Assembly (NCBI RefSeq): GCF_001552175.1 | Contig: NZ_BCQR01000021.1 | Span: 1-64,000, forward strand | From: Actinomadura kijaniata NBRC 14229 | GTDB lineage: Bacteria > Actinomycetota > Actinomycetes > Streptosporangiales > Streptosporangiaceae | Direction: 5' to 3' | DNA length: 64,000 nucleotides | Part shown: positions 36,501 through 42,700 of the stretch, piece after piece | Layout of the letters: the number at the start of each line of letters is the position of its first letter | How positions within the stretch are numbered: the first letter of the stretch is position 1 | Notes under the pieces: model-generated | What the model was told of the DNA's origin: nothing | The model's database searches: none | Seen by the model: the letters and a program-made list of their open reading frames with translations, nothing else | Position numbers and translations under genes: made by a program

Positions 36501-38245
36501 CGGACACGCGTGCTCCCGCCGACGGGCACGCCGTCCCGTCCCACCGGGAGGGGCCCGACACCGGCGACTCGCGGCCGGTCCCGGAGGGCCTGCCGGAGAA
36601 CCTGCGCGACGTCTGGCGCAACAGCGACGAGACGCCCGCCGGACGTTCCCTGCACACCGATCCCCAGATGCGGGACCTGGCCCGGCGCGTCCCCGCCGAC
36701 CCGAACCGCTACATCCTCGACGGCCACGGCGACCCCGACAGCGTGAACGCGGGTGGCCGCCGCCTCGGCGTGGACGAGGTCGCCGACCTGATCCGCAACG
36801 ACCCGAACTGGAACGGCCGCGAGGTCATGCTGATCTCCTGCCACACGGGAGACGGCGACTTCGCCCGGCGCCTCGCCCAGCGCCTCGGCGTCCCCGTCAC
36901 CGCCCCGCACGGCAAGGCCTGGTCCGACACCGACGGCAACGTCTACGCGTCGTCCGAGACCCGCGGCCCCGGCGACCGCCCGCGCCCGACCTGGCCCCCG
37001 GACGGCGGCTGGACCACCCACGGCCCCGACGGCACGAGAACGCCGTCCGGCCGCGACGGCTTCGCCCCCGGCCACCCCCGCCAGGACCTCCCGAAGGGTC
37101 CGCCCCTCGACGGCCGTTCCCGTGGCGCTTCCACCGACCGTCCCCCGGGGAACGGCACCGATCCGAACGCGGACGGCCGAGGCGACGGCGGCAGCGGGTC
37201 ATCGAACGCCCGGCCCGAGAGAAGCGACACCTACATCGCCGACGACGGTGTCGTTCGGCCGGTCCCGGAGGGCCACTACCGCCTCGCTAGTGATCCTCAG
37301 CCGTACATCCGGGACCTGGCGAACGACAGGCTCCACCACCCCGAGGACGAGCCCGGCACCTACCGGACGGAGAAGTCGTACAGGCTGAAGTGCGGCGCGC
37401 GCTTCATCGACGATCCCCTGGCCGACCGGAGCAAGGACATCACCTACGGGGAGAGGCGGACCAGGAAGGTCCCGCTCGCCCTGTCCTCCTCCGCCCGCGG
37501 GGAGATGGACGCCCTGGTGGAACGCCGATCAGAGATCGACGCGTCCCGCCAGGAGGACAACAGGGAGCTCAAGCGGCTCGTCGCGAGATTCGGCATCAGG
37601 AAAGAGGACGTCAACAGCGACGAGAAGCTGGCCGAGAAGCGGGAAGAGATTCTCGCGGAAATGGAGAGCGGGGATCTCTCCCCGGAGGAGAGGCGCAGGG
37701 TGCGCGACGACCTGCGCAGCCTGTACGAGGTCGCCAGGAGATACAACGCGGCCGGCAGCGCGATGTCCCGGATCAGCGAGCAGATGGGCATGGTGGCGGC
37801 CAAGGACTTCCTGGACGGCAGGTACGGGGCGACCCTTCTCACTCCGCAGAGCCTCGCTCCGGGCAAACCGACCACCGCTGATGTCACGGCCGTGGCCTTC
37901 GAACGCGGGAGGGGCGGGGAGACCGCCGTCCTCTACACCGTCGAGGCCAAGGGCGTGGGCTCCCAGCTGGGAAGCAGGCTGGTGGAGGACATGAAACGGG
38001 CCGCGCAGGGGGCTCCCGAGTACAGCCGCTTCATCCTCAAGCGCGATATCGACCTCAAGGCGGCCCTGGACGCTCGGCCGGAACTCCAGAAAAGGCTCAA
38101 GGAAGAACTGGAGAAAGAGAATCTTCGGGTCCGCAGTTACTACGTTCATGTCAACGACCAGGGCGAAGTCAATTGGGCCAGATTCCATCTCGACCGGGAC
38201 GGGGCCCCGATCCGCTTTACGGAGATCGCGGGAATCAACGTGTAG
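27509..38245 (+). CDS. Giant T7SS polymorphic toxin, 3,578 residues, multi-warhead
   Basis: Start GTG 27509. Order of modules: CpnT/WXG-like secretion domain (1-105); hydrophobic helix (~109-133); Gly/Ala-rich segment (~195-295); Ser/Gly/Asn then Pro/Ser linkers (~300-725); caspase/CPD-like module 1 (~730-900, His778 in DGHG, Cys816 in LISC); PD-(D/E)XK-like domain (~985-1310; Asp1177, Glu1194-x-Lys1196); ADP-ribosyltransferase 1 (~1385-1570; Arg1473, STS 1499-1501, Glu1539-x-Glu1541); Pro/Ala/Thr linker (~1575-2235); decayed caspase-like module 2 (~2240-2375; Arg2291 and Gln2330 replace His and Cys); ADP-ribosyltransferase 2 (~2410-2690; Arg2570, STS 2607-2609, Gln2648-x-Glu2650); heptad Pro/His linker; caspase-like module 3 (~3020-3195; His3073, Cys3111); terminal PD-(D/E)XK-like domain (~3240-3578; Asp3458, Glu3479-x-Lys3481). 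Domain names are by motif only. Probable secretion by the T7SS in this window. Confidence 0.85.
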   Translation: MGLEIPDSVKWLSWIVGSDWPEGDETAMRRAAQAWYDAGVELDELIEELRRTTDEVLSVLEGAGADEFRWYFEQWLNVDPQHLPNLRKGCDGYGRMLDQGALDIEYAKYMFIATLIITAIEIIWLIANAVYTFGGSLAGIPIVQALAQLSARLIGRALLRAIAMGVAMGIAEGLGLDLLIQAIQAIKGDRTEWDGRKTRGAVIDGAIGGALSGGLGHGFGKIPGLSGPGGSALGGFAKGAVREGASEALAGVGSTVISAGMNGEDLSWKDIAKGATSGAAGGAVGGGTDGIKGYRASTAGGDGDGGGSGDGNGSTGGDNSGDNSSNNGSGNNSGSNDRSGPGDGPGPGDNPGSGDNPGTGNGPSGGDSTSGSQTSDHGGDGSNSGSNGPQNSSGGSNDGSTNTSSNGSSTNTSSNSPDSGSGNGSNTNTGSSQTSSNDGSGNTPNNSGGDNSGTSKGDGGNSHNPGDTNRISSLLGNGGNDGAAPSLASTNNGDGVSHNPASHNPAPSTPAPAPASVPSPGDGGSPNSPSNSSSPSNQQASNLSSAPSTTPSGPATTPSSAPVGGAPASTPPSSGTSSPGPVPTGVPSSSPPRGGAPRTNTEAPSRPETTRSPVDRAPSREHRPRTDKQDAPSDSRPRERSGSDTTPDRRSPANEQPSPPQKAPERFPTDKQDAPHPTPSGGQPRERSGSEKVPVGVSPGAAPRGDADDAPTRSEPDPTNDGADDSSPVPEGLPENLRDVWRNSDETPAGRSLHTDPQMRDLARRVPADPDRYILDGHGNPDGMRSGGRHLTVDEVAGLIRNDPNWNGREVMLISCRTGDGDFARQLAQRLGVPVTAPHGKAWTDDNGNVYSSSTTTDADNGPQPTWPPDGGWTTHGPDGTRTPSGRDGFAPGHPRQDAPNTDGDGGRRTDDPASNDRTPSRDGDSPPGREENAPPRRDDTPSPQENDRRQPDSPDRAPENGSPRERADEDAGGQTGKPKDSPELTAKKQEQLRTQTLGDVNDPTSTDPTTPLSEHYHLNDGSAHRNNVNDGHPQLQWNKDTGRWEPATNRPLVIADHIRPKLPKVRSDDAQRQRHERLMEMRRDAINEVARAEKEYTGDPTPENKKVRTDAFTAQRNFGERLGERAADQAFDDLIRDRFEGGNPEIERLYPFNDPFDVPDEHVGTQSESPGRGEYDRVYKVTVDGHTHYFVVEAKGPTAPLGKREIDDVDYQQGHPKYFRDILKVMIEKGGEDKKVALEILNALNGRTPNSSVEYHVVRALVDDGTTGQGRIAAGEKEDPGDPHSKHKHIGTRENPVYGGYDRQQFDLDSRRDYDRAAKRFVDGTENPSPDPRSRSADDTPSHLPQEPPPGAMARGTDDDAPPPRDDRSPDQRARDAEERLARDAVTFPDRDSAYDYGGRHWNESAENLPQDQKDAVRNYTDEPPADHPTYKEINGALRDGTTPSPEVQRHIDALDRALNAHPTPETIVVTRGTDLGHLNMPPESMVGHTFQDPGFLSTSLGPPAGAAAFKDAVIHMRVPEGTPALWVEKLSEMGAGERELILPRGLKFRVDEVVRIDGKWQVYASVVPADTPVTAPTDRTPATAPAPTPTPPTPNAPFATPPATGPSSPPTPWTAPAPSPAPHPATANATPNPPPPATPSWATPAPATPPTSGATPSSTPPATPPWAPAASPNGTPPNSPAPNTPFATSPATGPSSPPTPWTAPAPSGTPHTTPTSGPSSAPGTTPGSTPPATPSWASPAPPTPSNGTPPSSPATPSAPAPNTPSSTPPASGTTPGPTPHSATPGPVPPATPSWAAPAPTTPSAPNTSSSTPPASGTTPGPTPHSATPGPVPPATPSWAAPAPATPPNGTPPSSPATPSAPSPNTSFAAPPASGPSSVSGATPGSTPPATPPWATPTTTAPPVASPNGTPPSGPSAPNPSSTAPPAPTPPRSNDPASGPNPNAPSATPSWAGPAPGGTPHTASTPGSPPASGAPSTSRPHAPTPSTPAASPWGASPARPNAPAPAPNPSAPHPGTAPRSNNNGAPPATPAASPTRNVPPSGPATRPTPPGAPPWATSPARPNGPASTPTPSGTAPRSNPVPNGPGTTPAAGRNPNAPVDPRIAFSRPADSGPAPATRPNTNPAPAPDPAGTPPRPSTPGPNGPVFPHIRFNTPAGPGTPPHAGPNRPAPAPHPSTPGTAPHPASTPHNSGNPSGTPPRTPSSASGPARPHTPTPGHPHSSTPPSGPPRNGAPTPHGPVPRNLPPHLHDAWHGSTPTPAGRSFHSPHDADIADRANRVASSPGSYVVDGRGAAPDGITFNGRRLSAEEVAALIRSDPNAAGRQVVLLSQQPNGSPFARELAQRLGTRVVTPNGPIAVDPNGGVISPSWSIHEPPADRRPPRVPSVNPLTVPPGGHDPSHRPGEVGPDGVRRFATDLDGSHYGETHLSETYRNLPPDQRQAVYQYTVRSEPNRFLRPGGDYGAFVNGLIAQRNQLHALVYANNGRIPTTGDLYRISQAPTVHPDVRRLAFDFYRSGSADAHIGRLQIASAELDHQIRYFGEPPLEAFQRRIAELDRALSHPLPESVQVERGLHDLSFLVGADGHPLGSRLDPSLLVGTVQTEHAPMSTSLGSTPAEVAQNPFPHRLHIRVPEGFPGLWMGSQSAYPDQRELILPRGVQYRIDAVQPNGYVDAYGRPAYTIWASVIPAPTPPLSGHGPVPPTSTPPSGPPPSHSGPPSPHTGPAPSPAGPPSPHAGPSSPHTGPPSAHGGSPSSHAEPSPSPAGPSSPHTGPPPTHGGPPSPHTGPAPSPAGPPSPHAGSPPTHGGSPSSHAERSPAYAGPPPTHGGSSPAYAGPSSAHGEPPSSHTGPPSSYAGSPPAHGGSPSSYAGPPSAHSGPPPSHAGSPSSHGGPPSTHGGPPSLHVGPSLSHAGSPGPHDVSPSPHGGPSSSHAGTPASHGWSPSTHGGPPSPAAHRAAPAPEPGPSSHADPSPRPPSAGTSSPTHGPSRPHNGADTAHGPSDTRAPADGHAVPSHREGPDTGDSRPVPEGLPENLRDVWRNSDETPAGRSLHTDPQMRDLARRVPADPNRYILDGHGDPDSVNAGGRRLGVDEVADLIRNDPNWNGREVMLISCHTGDGDFARRLAQRLGVPVTAPHGKAWSDTDGNVYASSETRGPGDRPRPTWPPDGGWTTHGPDGTRTPSGRDGFAPGHPRQDLPKGPPLDGRSRGASTDRPPGNGTDPNADGRGDGGSGSSNARPERSDTYIADDGVVRPVPEGHYRLASDPQPYIRDLANDRLHHPEDEPGTYRTEKSYRLKCGARFIDDPLADRSKDITYGERRTRKVPLALSSSARGEMDALVERRSEIDASRQEDNRELKRLVARFGIRKEDVNSDEKLAEKREEILAEMESGDLSPEERRRVRDDLRSLYEVARRYNAAGSAMSRISEQMGMVAAKDFLDGRYGATLLTPQSLAPGKPTTADVTAVAFERGRGGETAVLYTVEAKGVGSQLGSRLVEDMKRAAQGAPEYSRFILKRDIDLKAALDARPELQKRLKEELEKENLRVRSYYVHVNDQGEVNWARFHLDRDGAPIRFTEIAGINV
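29691..30205 (+). repeat. Duplicated caspase-like block, copy 1
   Basis: This ~0.5-kb stretch is nearly identical to 36576-37090: the first ~130 bases differ at only one or two positions, and the end (from CCCCCGGACGGCGG to the GGCCACCCCCGCCAGGAC segment) is again almost the same. Both encode the His/Cys module plus a conserved tail. Confidence 0.85.
35630..36360 (+). repeat. In-frame ~21-bp tandem repeats (Pro/Ser/His heptads)
   Basis: Roughly three dozen imperfect 21-bp units encode heptads of the type GPPSPHT, GGSPSSH or AGPPPTH. They form a linker between ADP-ribosyltransferase 2 and caspase-like module 3. No Gly-x-y triplet register is kept, so this is not collagen-like. The number of units is likely to vary between strains. 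Confidence 0.85.
36576..37090 (+). repeat. Duplicated caspase-like block, copy 3
   Basis: Partner of 29691-30205, with catalytic-type His and Cys kept. The near identity at the DNA level contrasts with the diverged module 2 at 34230-34630, indicating a recent duplication or gene conversion within the gene. Confidence 0.85.
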
Positions 38246-38254
38246 GATGACGGC

Positions 38255-38737
38255 ATGACCAGGCGGGTTCTCGACGACCAGGAAATCCTTGACCTGTTGG
38301 CCGGGCTCCGCGCCCTGGAGTGGCCACTGCCAATGGACAGGGCCACGGAACTGCCGCGCCGTTTCGAATGGACCGTGGAATACCAGAGCGAAACGGTCGT
38401 CGAACTGGACACCGGCCTCGGCCCGGGCTCGGGGCTCATCGACGCCGACGGGAACGGCGTCGTCGACGCCCTCAGGCTGTCGGTGACATCGCGTGTCGAC
38501 CGGAACTCGGAGCCCGATCGCGCGTGGCTCCGCGACCGCTTCGCGCACGTTCTCGGGGTGATGACGCGGGCCCTCGGCGAACCGACCCTGAAACGCCCGG
38601 GTCCCTCTCCTCAGGTGCGCTGGCGCGGCGGGGAGTACACGATCGGGCTCACCCGGACCACGGTCAACCTCAAGCTGCTCATGGCGCGGAACGACTATCT
38701 GGACGAGGACGACCGTCGAGGAGAGGGCGGGCACTGA
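38255..38737 (+). CDS. Small soluble protein, candidate immunity (DUF6301-like)
   Basis: A 160-residue acidic protein 9 bp after the giant toxin, ATG 38255 seven bases after AGGA. Features: LLAGLRALEWPLP at the N-terminus, a FEWTVEYQSE strand pair, FAHVLGVMTRALGEPT, and GPSPQVRWRGGEYTIGL near the C-terminus. The pattern recalls the DUF6301 family, which I associate with actinobacterial toxin loci; this is from memory. Position directly behind a toxin reading frame is the classic place for an immunity gene, most simply one neutralising the terminal nuclease-like domain. No catalytic motif or signal is seen. Confidence 0.65.
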   Translation: MTRRVLDDQEILDLLAGLRALEWPLPMDRATELPRRFEWTVEYQSETVVELDTGLGPGSGLIDADGNGVVDALRLSVTSRVDRNSEPDRAWLRDRFAHVLGVMTRALGEPTLKRPGPSPQVRWRGGEYTIGLTRTTVNLKLLMARNDYLDEDDRRGEGGH

Positions 38738-39192
38738 TGGACTGGGCTCATTTCTCCGCCGCCCTGGCGGAGGAACTCGCCGACCTTCCCGCGGGGGCGC
38801 TGGTGGTCGTCTACGAGGCCGGCAAGGAGACCGGGCACTTCCGGTTCGCCCAGTTCGCCCAGGACGAGGACCGGCTGAGCGCCGAGATCGTCACCAACGA
38901 GTTCCTGGTCCCGGAGGTGCGGGCGACCCCCGACGGCGAAGAGCTGATCAGGCGGGCCGGGTGGCGCGCGCCGGAGGTCCGGGAGGGGCACGACATCTGG
39001 TGGTACTCGCTTCCGTGGCCCTCACCGCCGGACCGGTACCGAGAGCTGTCGGAGATGGTCGTGACCGCGCTCCGGGACGGCTACGGGGCGAGCGACCAAA
39101 GCCCCTGGGCCTACGACGCCTGGAACGAGCGAGAGGGGAACTCCCCCCTCGAACTCCCTCACCTGCGACTACCGCGCGGCGACCGCCCCTGA
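38737..39192 (+). CDS. TY-Chap-like (YbjN-type) chaperone or immunity protein
   Basis: A 151-residue protein whose ATG 38737 shares one base with the previous stop (TGATG). It resembles the TY-Chap domain (YbjN-like T3SS/T7SS chaperones): MDWAHFSAALAEELADLP, FRFAQFAQDEDRLSAEIVTNEFL, then AGWRAPEVREGHDIWW. In this family the N-terminal helix and the following sheet are thought to hold helical secretion substrates. Its place two genes behind the giant toxin suggests it escorts that toxin or a fragment of it; an immunity role is the alternative. The family call is by resemblance. Confidence 0.65.
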   Translation: MDWAHFSAALAEELADLPAGALVVVYEAGKETGHFRFAQFAQDEDRLSAEIVTNEFLVPEVRATPDGEELIRRAGWRAPEVREGHDIWWYSLPWPSPPDRYRELSEMVVTALRDGYGASDQSPWAYDAWNEREGNSPLELPHLRLPRGDRP

Positions 39193-39442
39193 CGCCCCGA
39201 CGTCCTCAGCCACGGGCGAGCGGCTTCTCCCCGTTCAGCCGTGCGACGCCGGGACGGCCCGCCGAAGAGATCGTCAAGCGCGGGAGAGCCGCCCGAGGAC
39301 GTCCCGTCCGACCGGCTCCGCGAGCGCGCCGGACCCGGCCGGCGTGGGGACCGGCCACCGGCGACACCTCAATAACCTGGTGATTCACGGGGCCGGGCCG
39401 CCACTAGACTCCCGCGAGGCGAGAGAAGGAGAGAAATCCGTC

Positions 39443-39850
39443 ATGACACAGTCTCCCTCCGGCGACGGCAGCGGCCTGCGCATGGCCCGGCTGTTCGACG
39501 CGGTGAACCCCGACGGGTCTCCCGCCGTGCGGCGGCCGCAGGTGCCCGAGGAGTTCCGGGAGGCGGTCCTGCGCTACCTGGACGAGGCGCCGATCGTGCT
39601 GGCCGCCCGCAGCTACGACGAGGACGTCCTCGATCCCGAGCGCACCCCTCGCGTGCCGCTGACCTTCCACACCGACGGCGCCTGGATCTGGCCCGGCGCG
39701 GTCTCCTACTACCTGTCCGCGCACGGCGTCCCGCCCGAACCCGAGCTGGTCAACCACATCGGCCGCAACGCCTTCCGGCTCCCGGAGGTCGGCGAGGACG
39801 CGCGCCGGGCCGCCGTCGCCACCATCACCTCCTCACCCGACTTCTCCTGA
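39443..39850 (+). CDS. Unknown protein, family A module (shared with next gene)
   Basis: A 135-residue protein with ATG 39443, eleven bases after AAGGAG; a TAGACT -10-like box lies at 39405-39410. Residues ~28-130 (FREAVLRYLDEAPIVLAA, then DGAWIWPGAVSYYLSAHG and PPEPELVNHI) are clearly homologous to the C-terminal ~110 residues of the next protein. I do not recognise the family. It is soluble with no signal peptide. The neighbourhood (toxin, chaperone, Imm49) suggests a polymorphic-toxin accessory or immunity function, which is inference only. Confidence 0.7.
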   Translation: MTQSPSGDGSGLRMARLFDAVNPDGSPAVRRPQVPEEFREAVLRYLDEAPIVLAARSYDEDVLDPERTPRVPLTFHTDGAWIWPGAVSYYLSAHGVPPEPELVNHIGRNAFRLPEVGEDARRAAVATITSSPDFS

Positions 39851-39859
39851 GGCCCGTGC

Positions 39860-41125
39860 ATGAACCAGACCCCGCCTCCCCTTCCCCCGTCCGGTGGCGT
39901 GCCGCCGCTCCCCGACGACGGCGGTGAGGAGTTCGCGCCGCCCTTCCCGCCGCCCGGCGACGAGGGCGAGGAGGAGGGCGGGCGCCGGCCGTCCTACGCG
40001 TACGCCACCCGCAAACCGGTCGCCTACCTGCCGGTGGTGCTGCGCGAACGGCACATCGGCTACCTGTGGGCGGGCGTGGTCACCGACGCCGCGGGTTTCG
40101 TGCGGTTCCCCGACGCGGTGGACCACGCCCTGAAGGCCCCCGAGACGTGGAGCGACCGGCTCGCCGACTCCGCCGGACGCGGCGTCCCCGCCCTCCAGGC
40201 GATCCGGTCCTGGATCGGCGCGCCCGAGCACCCCGAGGGCGGCGCGGTCCCGGCCGACGCCGTCGAGCAGTACGCGTCGAGCACGACCGAGCTGTGGGAG
40301 GCGGTCGACCCGTCCCTGGTCGACCCGGTCCTGGACGCGATGCTGCCCCTGGACGGCGAGTTCCCCGACGGGACACCGGTGGACCGCTCGCACGGCTGGG
40401 GCCCGCTGGAGATGCGGCTGCCGCCCGGCTACCCCGAGACCCCCGGCGACGGCCCGGTCCGCTACCTCACCGCCGTCCAGGGCGACCTGCACCTGGGATA
40501 CGTGTGGGCCTCGGAGGACGCCGCGTCGTTCGTGGAACGCGCCGACGCCGCCCTGGCCGGGCAGGTCGCCCGGGGGGCCTGGCGGCTGCGCCTGCGGGAG
40601 CTGTTCGAGCAGGGCGTCCCCCCGGCCGAGGTCCTGGAACGCTGCGCGGCCATGCCGGAGGACTCCCAGGCCGGAACGCCGCTGCCGGCCGTCGAGCAGG
40701 CGCCGAGCCTGCGCGCGCTGGCCGACTGGGCCGGGCGGTACCAGCAGTCGATGCCGCTGGCCCGCCCCCCGCGCCCGGACGACCTGGAGGCGTGGCGGCG
40801 CCCCGGGCTGTCGCCGGAGGAACGCGACGCGGTACTGCGCTACCTGCGCGGCGCGCCGGTCGTCTTCGACGGCGGTTTCGCCCCCGACGCGTTCGCGCCG
40901 GACCGCCCCGAACGCGTCCCGGACGTCCACCGCACCGACGGCGTCTGGATCTGGTCCGAGGCGGTCGCCCACCACCTCCAGCACCACGGCATCACCCCCG
41001 AGCCCGGGCTCCTGGAGCACATCCGCGCCAACGGCCACCGGGTCCCGCCCACGGCCGGGGAGGCGGTCCCCTGGGCGCTCACGACGCTGACCATGCACGG
41101 CGTCCTCCGCCATCCACCCGTCTGA
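39860..41125 (+). CDS. Unknown multi-module protein (two GYxWA modules plus family A module)
   Basis: A 421-residue protein. A Pro-rich N-terminus (1-45) is followed by two related modules, each with a GY(L/V)WA core: HIGYLWAGVVTDAAGFV (~residue 68) and HLGYVWASEDAASFV (~214), the second continuing with ARGAWRLRLRELFEQGVPP. The last ~110 residues repeat the preceding gene (DAVLRYLRGAPVVF, DGVWIWSEAVAHHLQHHG). The GYxWA module recurs alone in the next gene. The three genes therefore form a local family made by duplication and shuffling. No enzyme motif is visible. Confidence 0.75.
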   Translation: MNQTPPPLPPSGGVPPLPDDGGEEFAPPFPPPGDEGEEEGGRRPSYAYATRKPVAYLPVVLRERHIGYLWAGVVTDAAGFVRFPDAVDHALKAPETWSDRLADSAGRGVPALQAIRSWIGAPEHPEGGAVPADAVEQYASSTTELWEAVDPSLVDPVLDAMLPLDGEFPDGTPVDRSHGWGPLEMRLPPGYPETPGDGPVRYLTAVQGDLHLGYVWASEDAASFVERADAALAGQVARGAWRLRLRELFEQGVPPAEVLERCAAMPEDSQAGTPLPAVEQAPSLRALADWAGRYQQSMPLARPPRPDDLEAWRRPGLSPEERDAVLRYLRGAPVVFDGGFAPDAFAPDRPERVPDVHRTDGVWIWSEAVAHHLQHHGITPEPGLLEHIRANGHRVPPTAGEAVPWALTTLTMHGVLRHPPV

Positions 41126-41136
41126 CCAGGGAACAT

Positions 41137-41550
41137 ATGAGCACCGAGCCACAGCCCGCCGCCCGCGCCAACGAGGACGTCCACTTCCGGCTGGCCGGCC
41201 CCGCGATCGAGTCCTACCCCTCCGACGCCGAGGGGCCGGTGGACTACCTGGAGGTCGTCTCCGACCGGCACGGCCCGCTGGGCTACCTGTGGGCCTCCTC
41301 CACCCGGGACGCCGCCGGGTTCGTCCGCCGCGCCGACGGCGGCGACCACGCGGCCAACGAGTCGGTCGCCTGGGTCCGGGACCTGCGCGCCGCCCGTGCC
41401 CGGGGCGTCCCCGCCGGGGAGCTGCTGGACTTCTTCGCCCGTACCCCCCTGCCGCTGGACCCCGACGCCTCGCACTACGGCCGCGTGGTCCCGAACCCCC
41501 GCTCCACCGCCTCCACCCTGAGCGTCCTCCGCTCCATCGCCGCCTCCTGA
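41137..41550 (+). CDS. Unknown protein, single GYxWA module
   Basis: A 137-residue protein, ATG 41137 after AGGGA, 11 bp after the previous stop. It has the same module seen twice in the upstream protein: DYLEVVSDRHGPLGYLWASS, then RDAAGFVRRAD and ARARGVPAGELLDFF, ending in a Ser-rich tail. It may be a donor or remnant of the module duplications. Function unknown. It is followed at once by a strong bidirectional hairpin. Confidence 0.72.
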   Translation: MSTEPQPAARANEDVHFRLAGPAIESYPSDAEGPVDYLEVVSDRHGPLGYLWASSTRDAAGFVRRADGGDHAANESVAWVRDLRAARARGVPAGELLDFFARTPLPLDPDASHYGRVVPNPRSTASTLSVLRSIAAS

Positions 41551-41554
41551 ACGG

Positions 41555-41588
41555 CGACGGCCTCACCGCGCACGCGGTGAGGCCGTCG
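41555..41588. terminator. Bidirectional hairpin between unknown gene and Imm49 gene
   Basis: Perfect complementarity over 14-16 bp (CGACGGCCTCACCG and its complement) with a short loop, in the 54-bp gap between convergent genes. Confidence 0.75.
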
Positions 41589-41604
41589 GGTGCGGTCCGC
41601 GCCC

Positions 41605-42462
41605 TCAGGTGGGGAACTCGCCCACCCACTCGCCCCTCACCAGGTGCCCGGGGAGATACTCCGACTCCACCTCGACCGGAATCCCCAGGTCCGTCGCCAG
41701 GCAGGCGAGCGCCAGCAGCGGCAACGCCACGAACCCCTCGGGGGACCGGCGCCGCTCCCCGTCCCGCGTCCAGTGCTCGCGGTGCCACTCCAGCCCCTCG
41801 AACAGGGCGTCGTTGAACGCCGCGCCGTCCTCGGCGATCACCGCCTCGAACACCCGCATCGCCGGGAAGGCGATCAGGTTCGCCCGGTCCCGACCGCCCT
41901 GCGGGTCGATCGCCTCCACGGCCGCGTACAGGTGCTCCTGGCAGTCCTCCCGGCCGCGCCACAACGCCTGCAACGCCTGGATCCACGGGTACAGGTACGG
42001 CGCCGCGCTCCCGCCCGCGGCCGAGTCCCGCAGGAAGTCCGGCGACACCGAGTTCAGGAAGTCGAGGCGTTCCTTCTCCCGGCACACCAGCGCCAGGTAG
42101 CACGCGTTCAACCACTCGCCGCCGGTCGTCCAGAAGCTCGGCCCCTCCGACCGCACCGGCAGCGTCTCGGTGCCGAAGCGGCACTCCACGACCGTGCCCG
42201 CGGGCCGGGTCGCCGCCTGGAACGCCGCCGCCCCGGCCTGCATGGCCAGCACCGTGCTCCGCCACGTCTCCGCCAGGGCCGCCGGGGCGTCCCCGGCCAG
42301 CCGGTACCCCCACACCGAGCGGGTGAGGTACTGGACCTCGTTCATCTGCGCGGGGGCCTTGTCCAGATCGATCAGCGCCCAGTTCACGACCGTGTCGTGG
42401 AGTTCCTCGGCCTGCCGGGCGGCGAACTCCGCGTCGATCTCGTGCCGCTGAACCGTCCGCAC
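41605..42462 (-). CDS. Immunity 49 (Imm49) family protein
   Basis: A 285-residue all-helical protein starting GTG 42462 after GGAGGAGA. Patterns characteristic of Imm49 are visible: NWALIDLDKAPAQ near the N-terminus, helical Ala-rich repeats (TWRSTVLAMQAGAAAFQAAT), SFWTTGGEWLNACYLALVCREKERLDFL in the middle, and APYLYPWIQALQALWRG. Imm49 proteins neutralise toxins of polymorphic systems. It lies on the strand opposite the toxin operon with no toxin of its own nearby, so it may be an orphan immunity gene against kin, or protect against one of the giant toxin's domains. Confidence 0.8.
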   Translation of the reverse strand: MRTVQRHEIDAEFAARQAEELHDTVVNWALIDLDKAPAQMNEVQYLTRSVWGYRLAGDAPAALAETWRSTVLAMQAGAAAFQAATRPAGTVVECRFGTETLPVRSEGPSFWTTGGEWLNACYLALVCREKERLDFLNSVSPDFLRDSAAGGSAAPYLYPWIQALQALWRGREDCQEHLYAAVEAIDPQGGRDRANLIAFPAMRVFEAVIAEDGAAFNDALFEGLEWHREHWTRDGERRRSPEGFVALPLLALACLATDLGIPVEVESEYLPGHLVRGEWVGEFPT

Positions 42463-42586
42463 CGTTCTCTCCTCCGACTCAGAGCCAATGGGCGTTCCGC
42501 GCTGCGTGGACCACGGAGTCCGCTGTCGGCGGGTGACCCCCGGCGGACGGGCAACAACCTATCGGCGACGGACCGGTGCGACGGAC

Positions 42587-42620
42587 AGGGCCCGTCCCGC
42601 ACTCCCCCGGGACGGGCCCT
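42587..42620 (-). terminator. Hairpin ending the DUF6177-N/EspI-like operon
   Basis: A perfect 13-bp stem (AGGGCCCGTCCCG and its complement) with an 8-base loop, 80 bp past the stop of the minus-strand gene at 42701. On the plus strand TTT follows, but no plus-strand gene ends here. Confidence 0.65.
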
Positions 42621-42700
42621 TTCTCCATATCCGACCCCGCGCGCCCTTTACCCGGGAAAGGCCCTCTCATTCCTGACGAGACGCACATCACATCCGGCGT

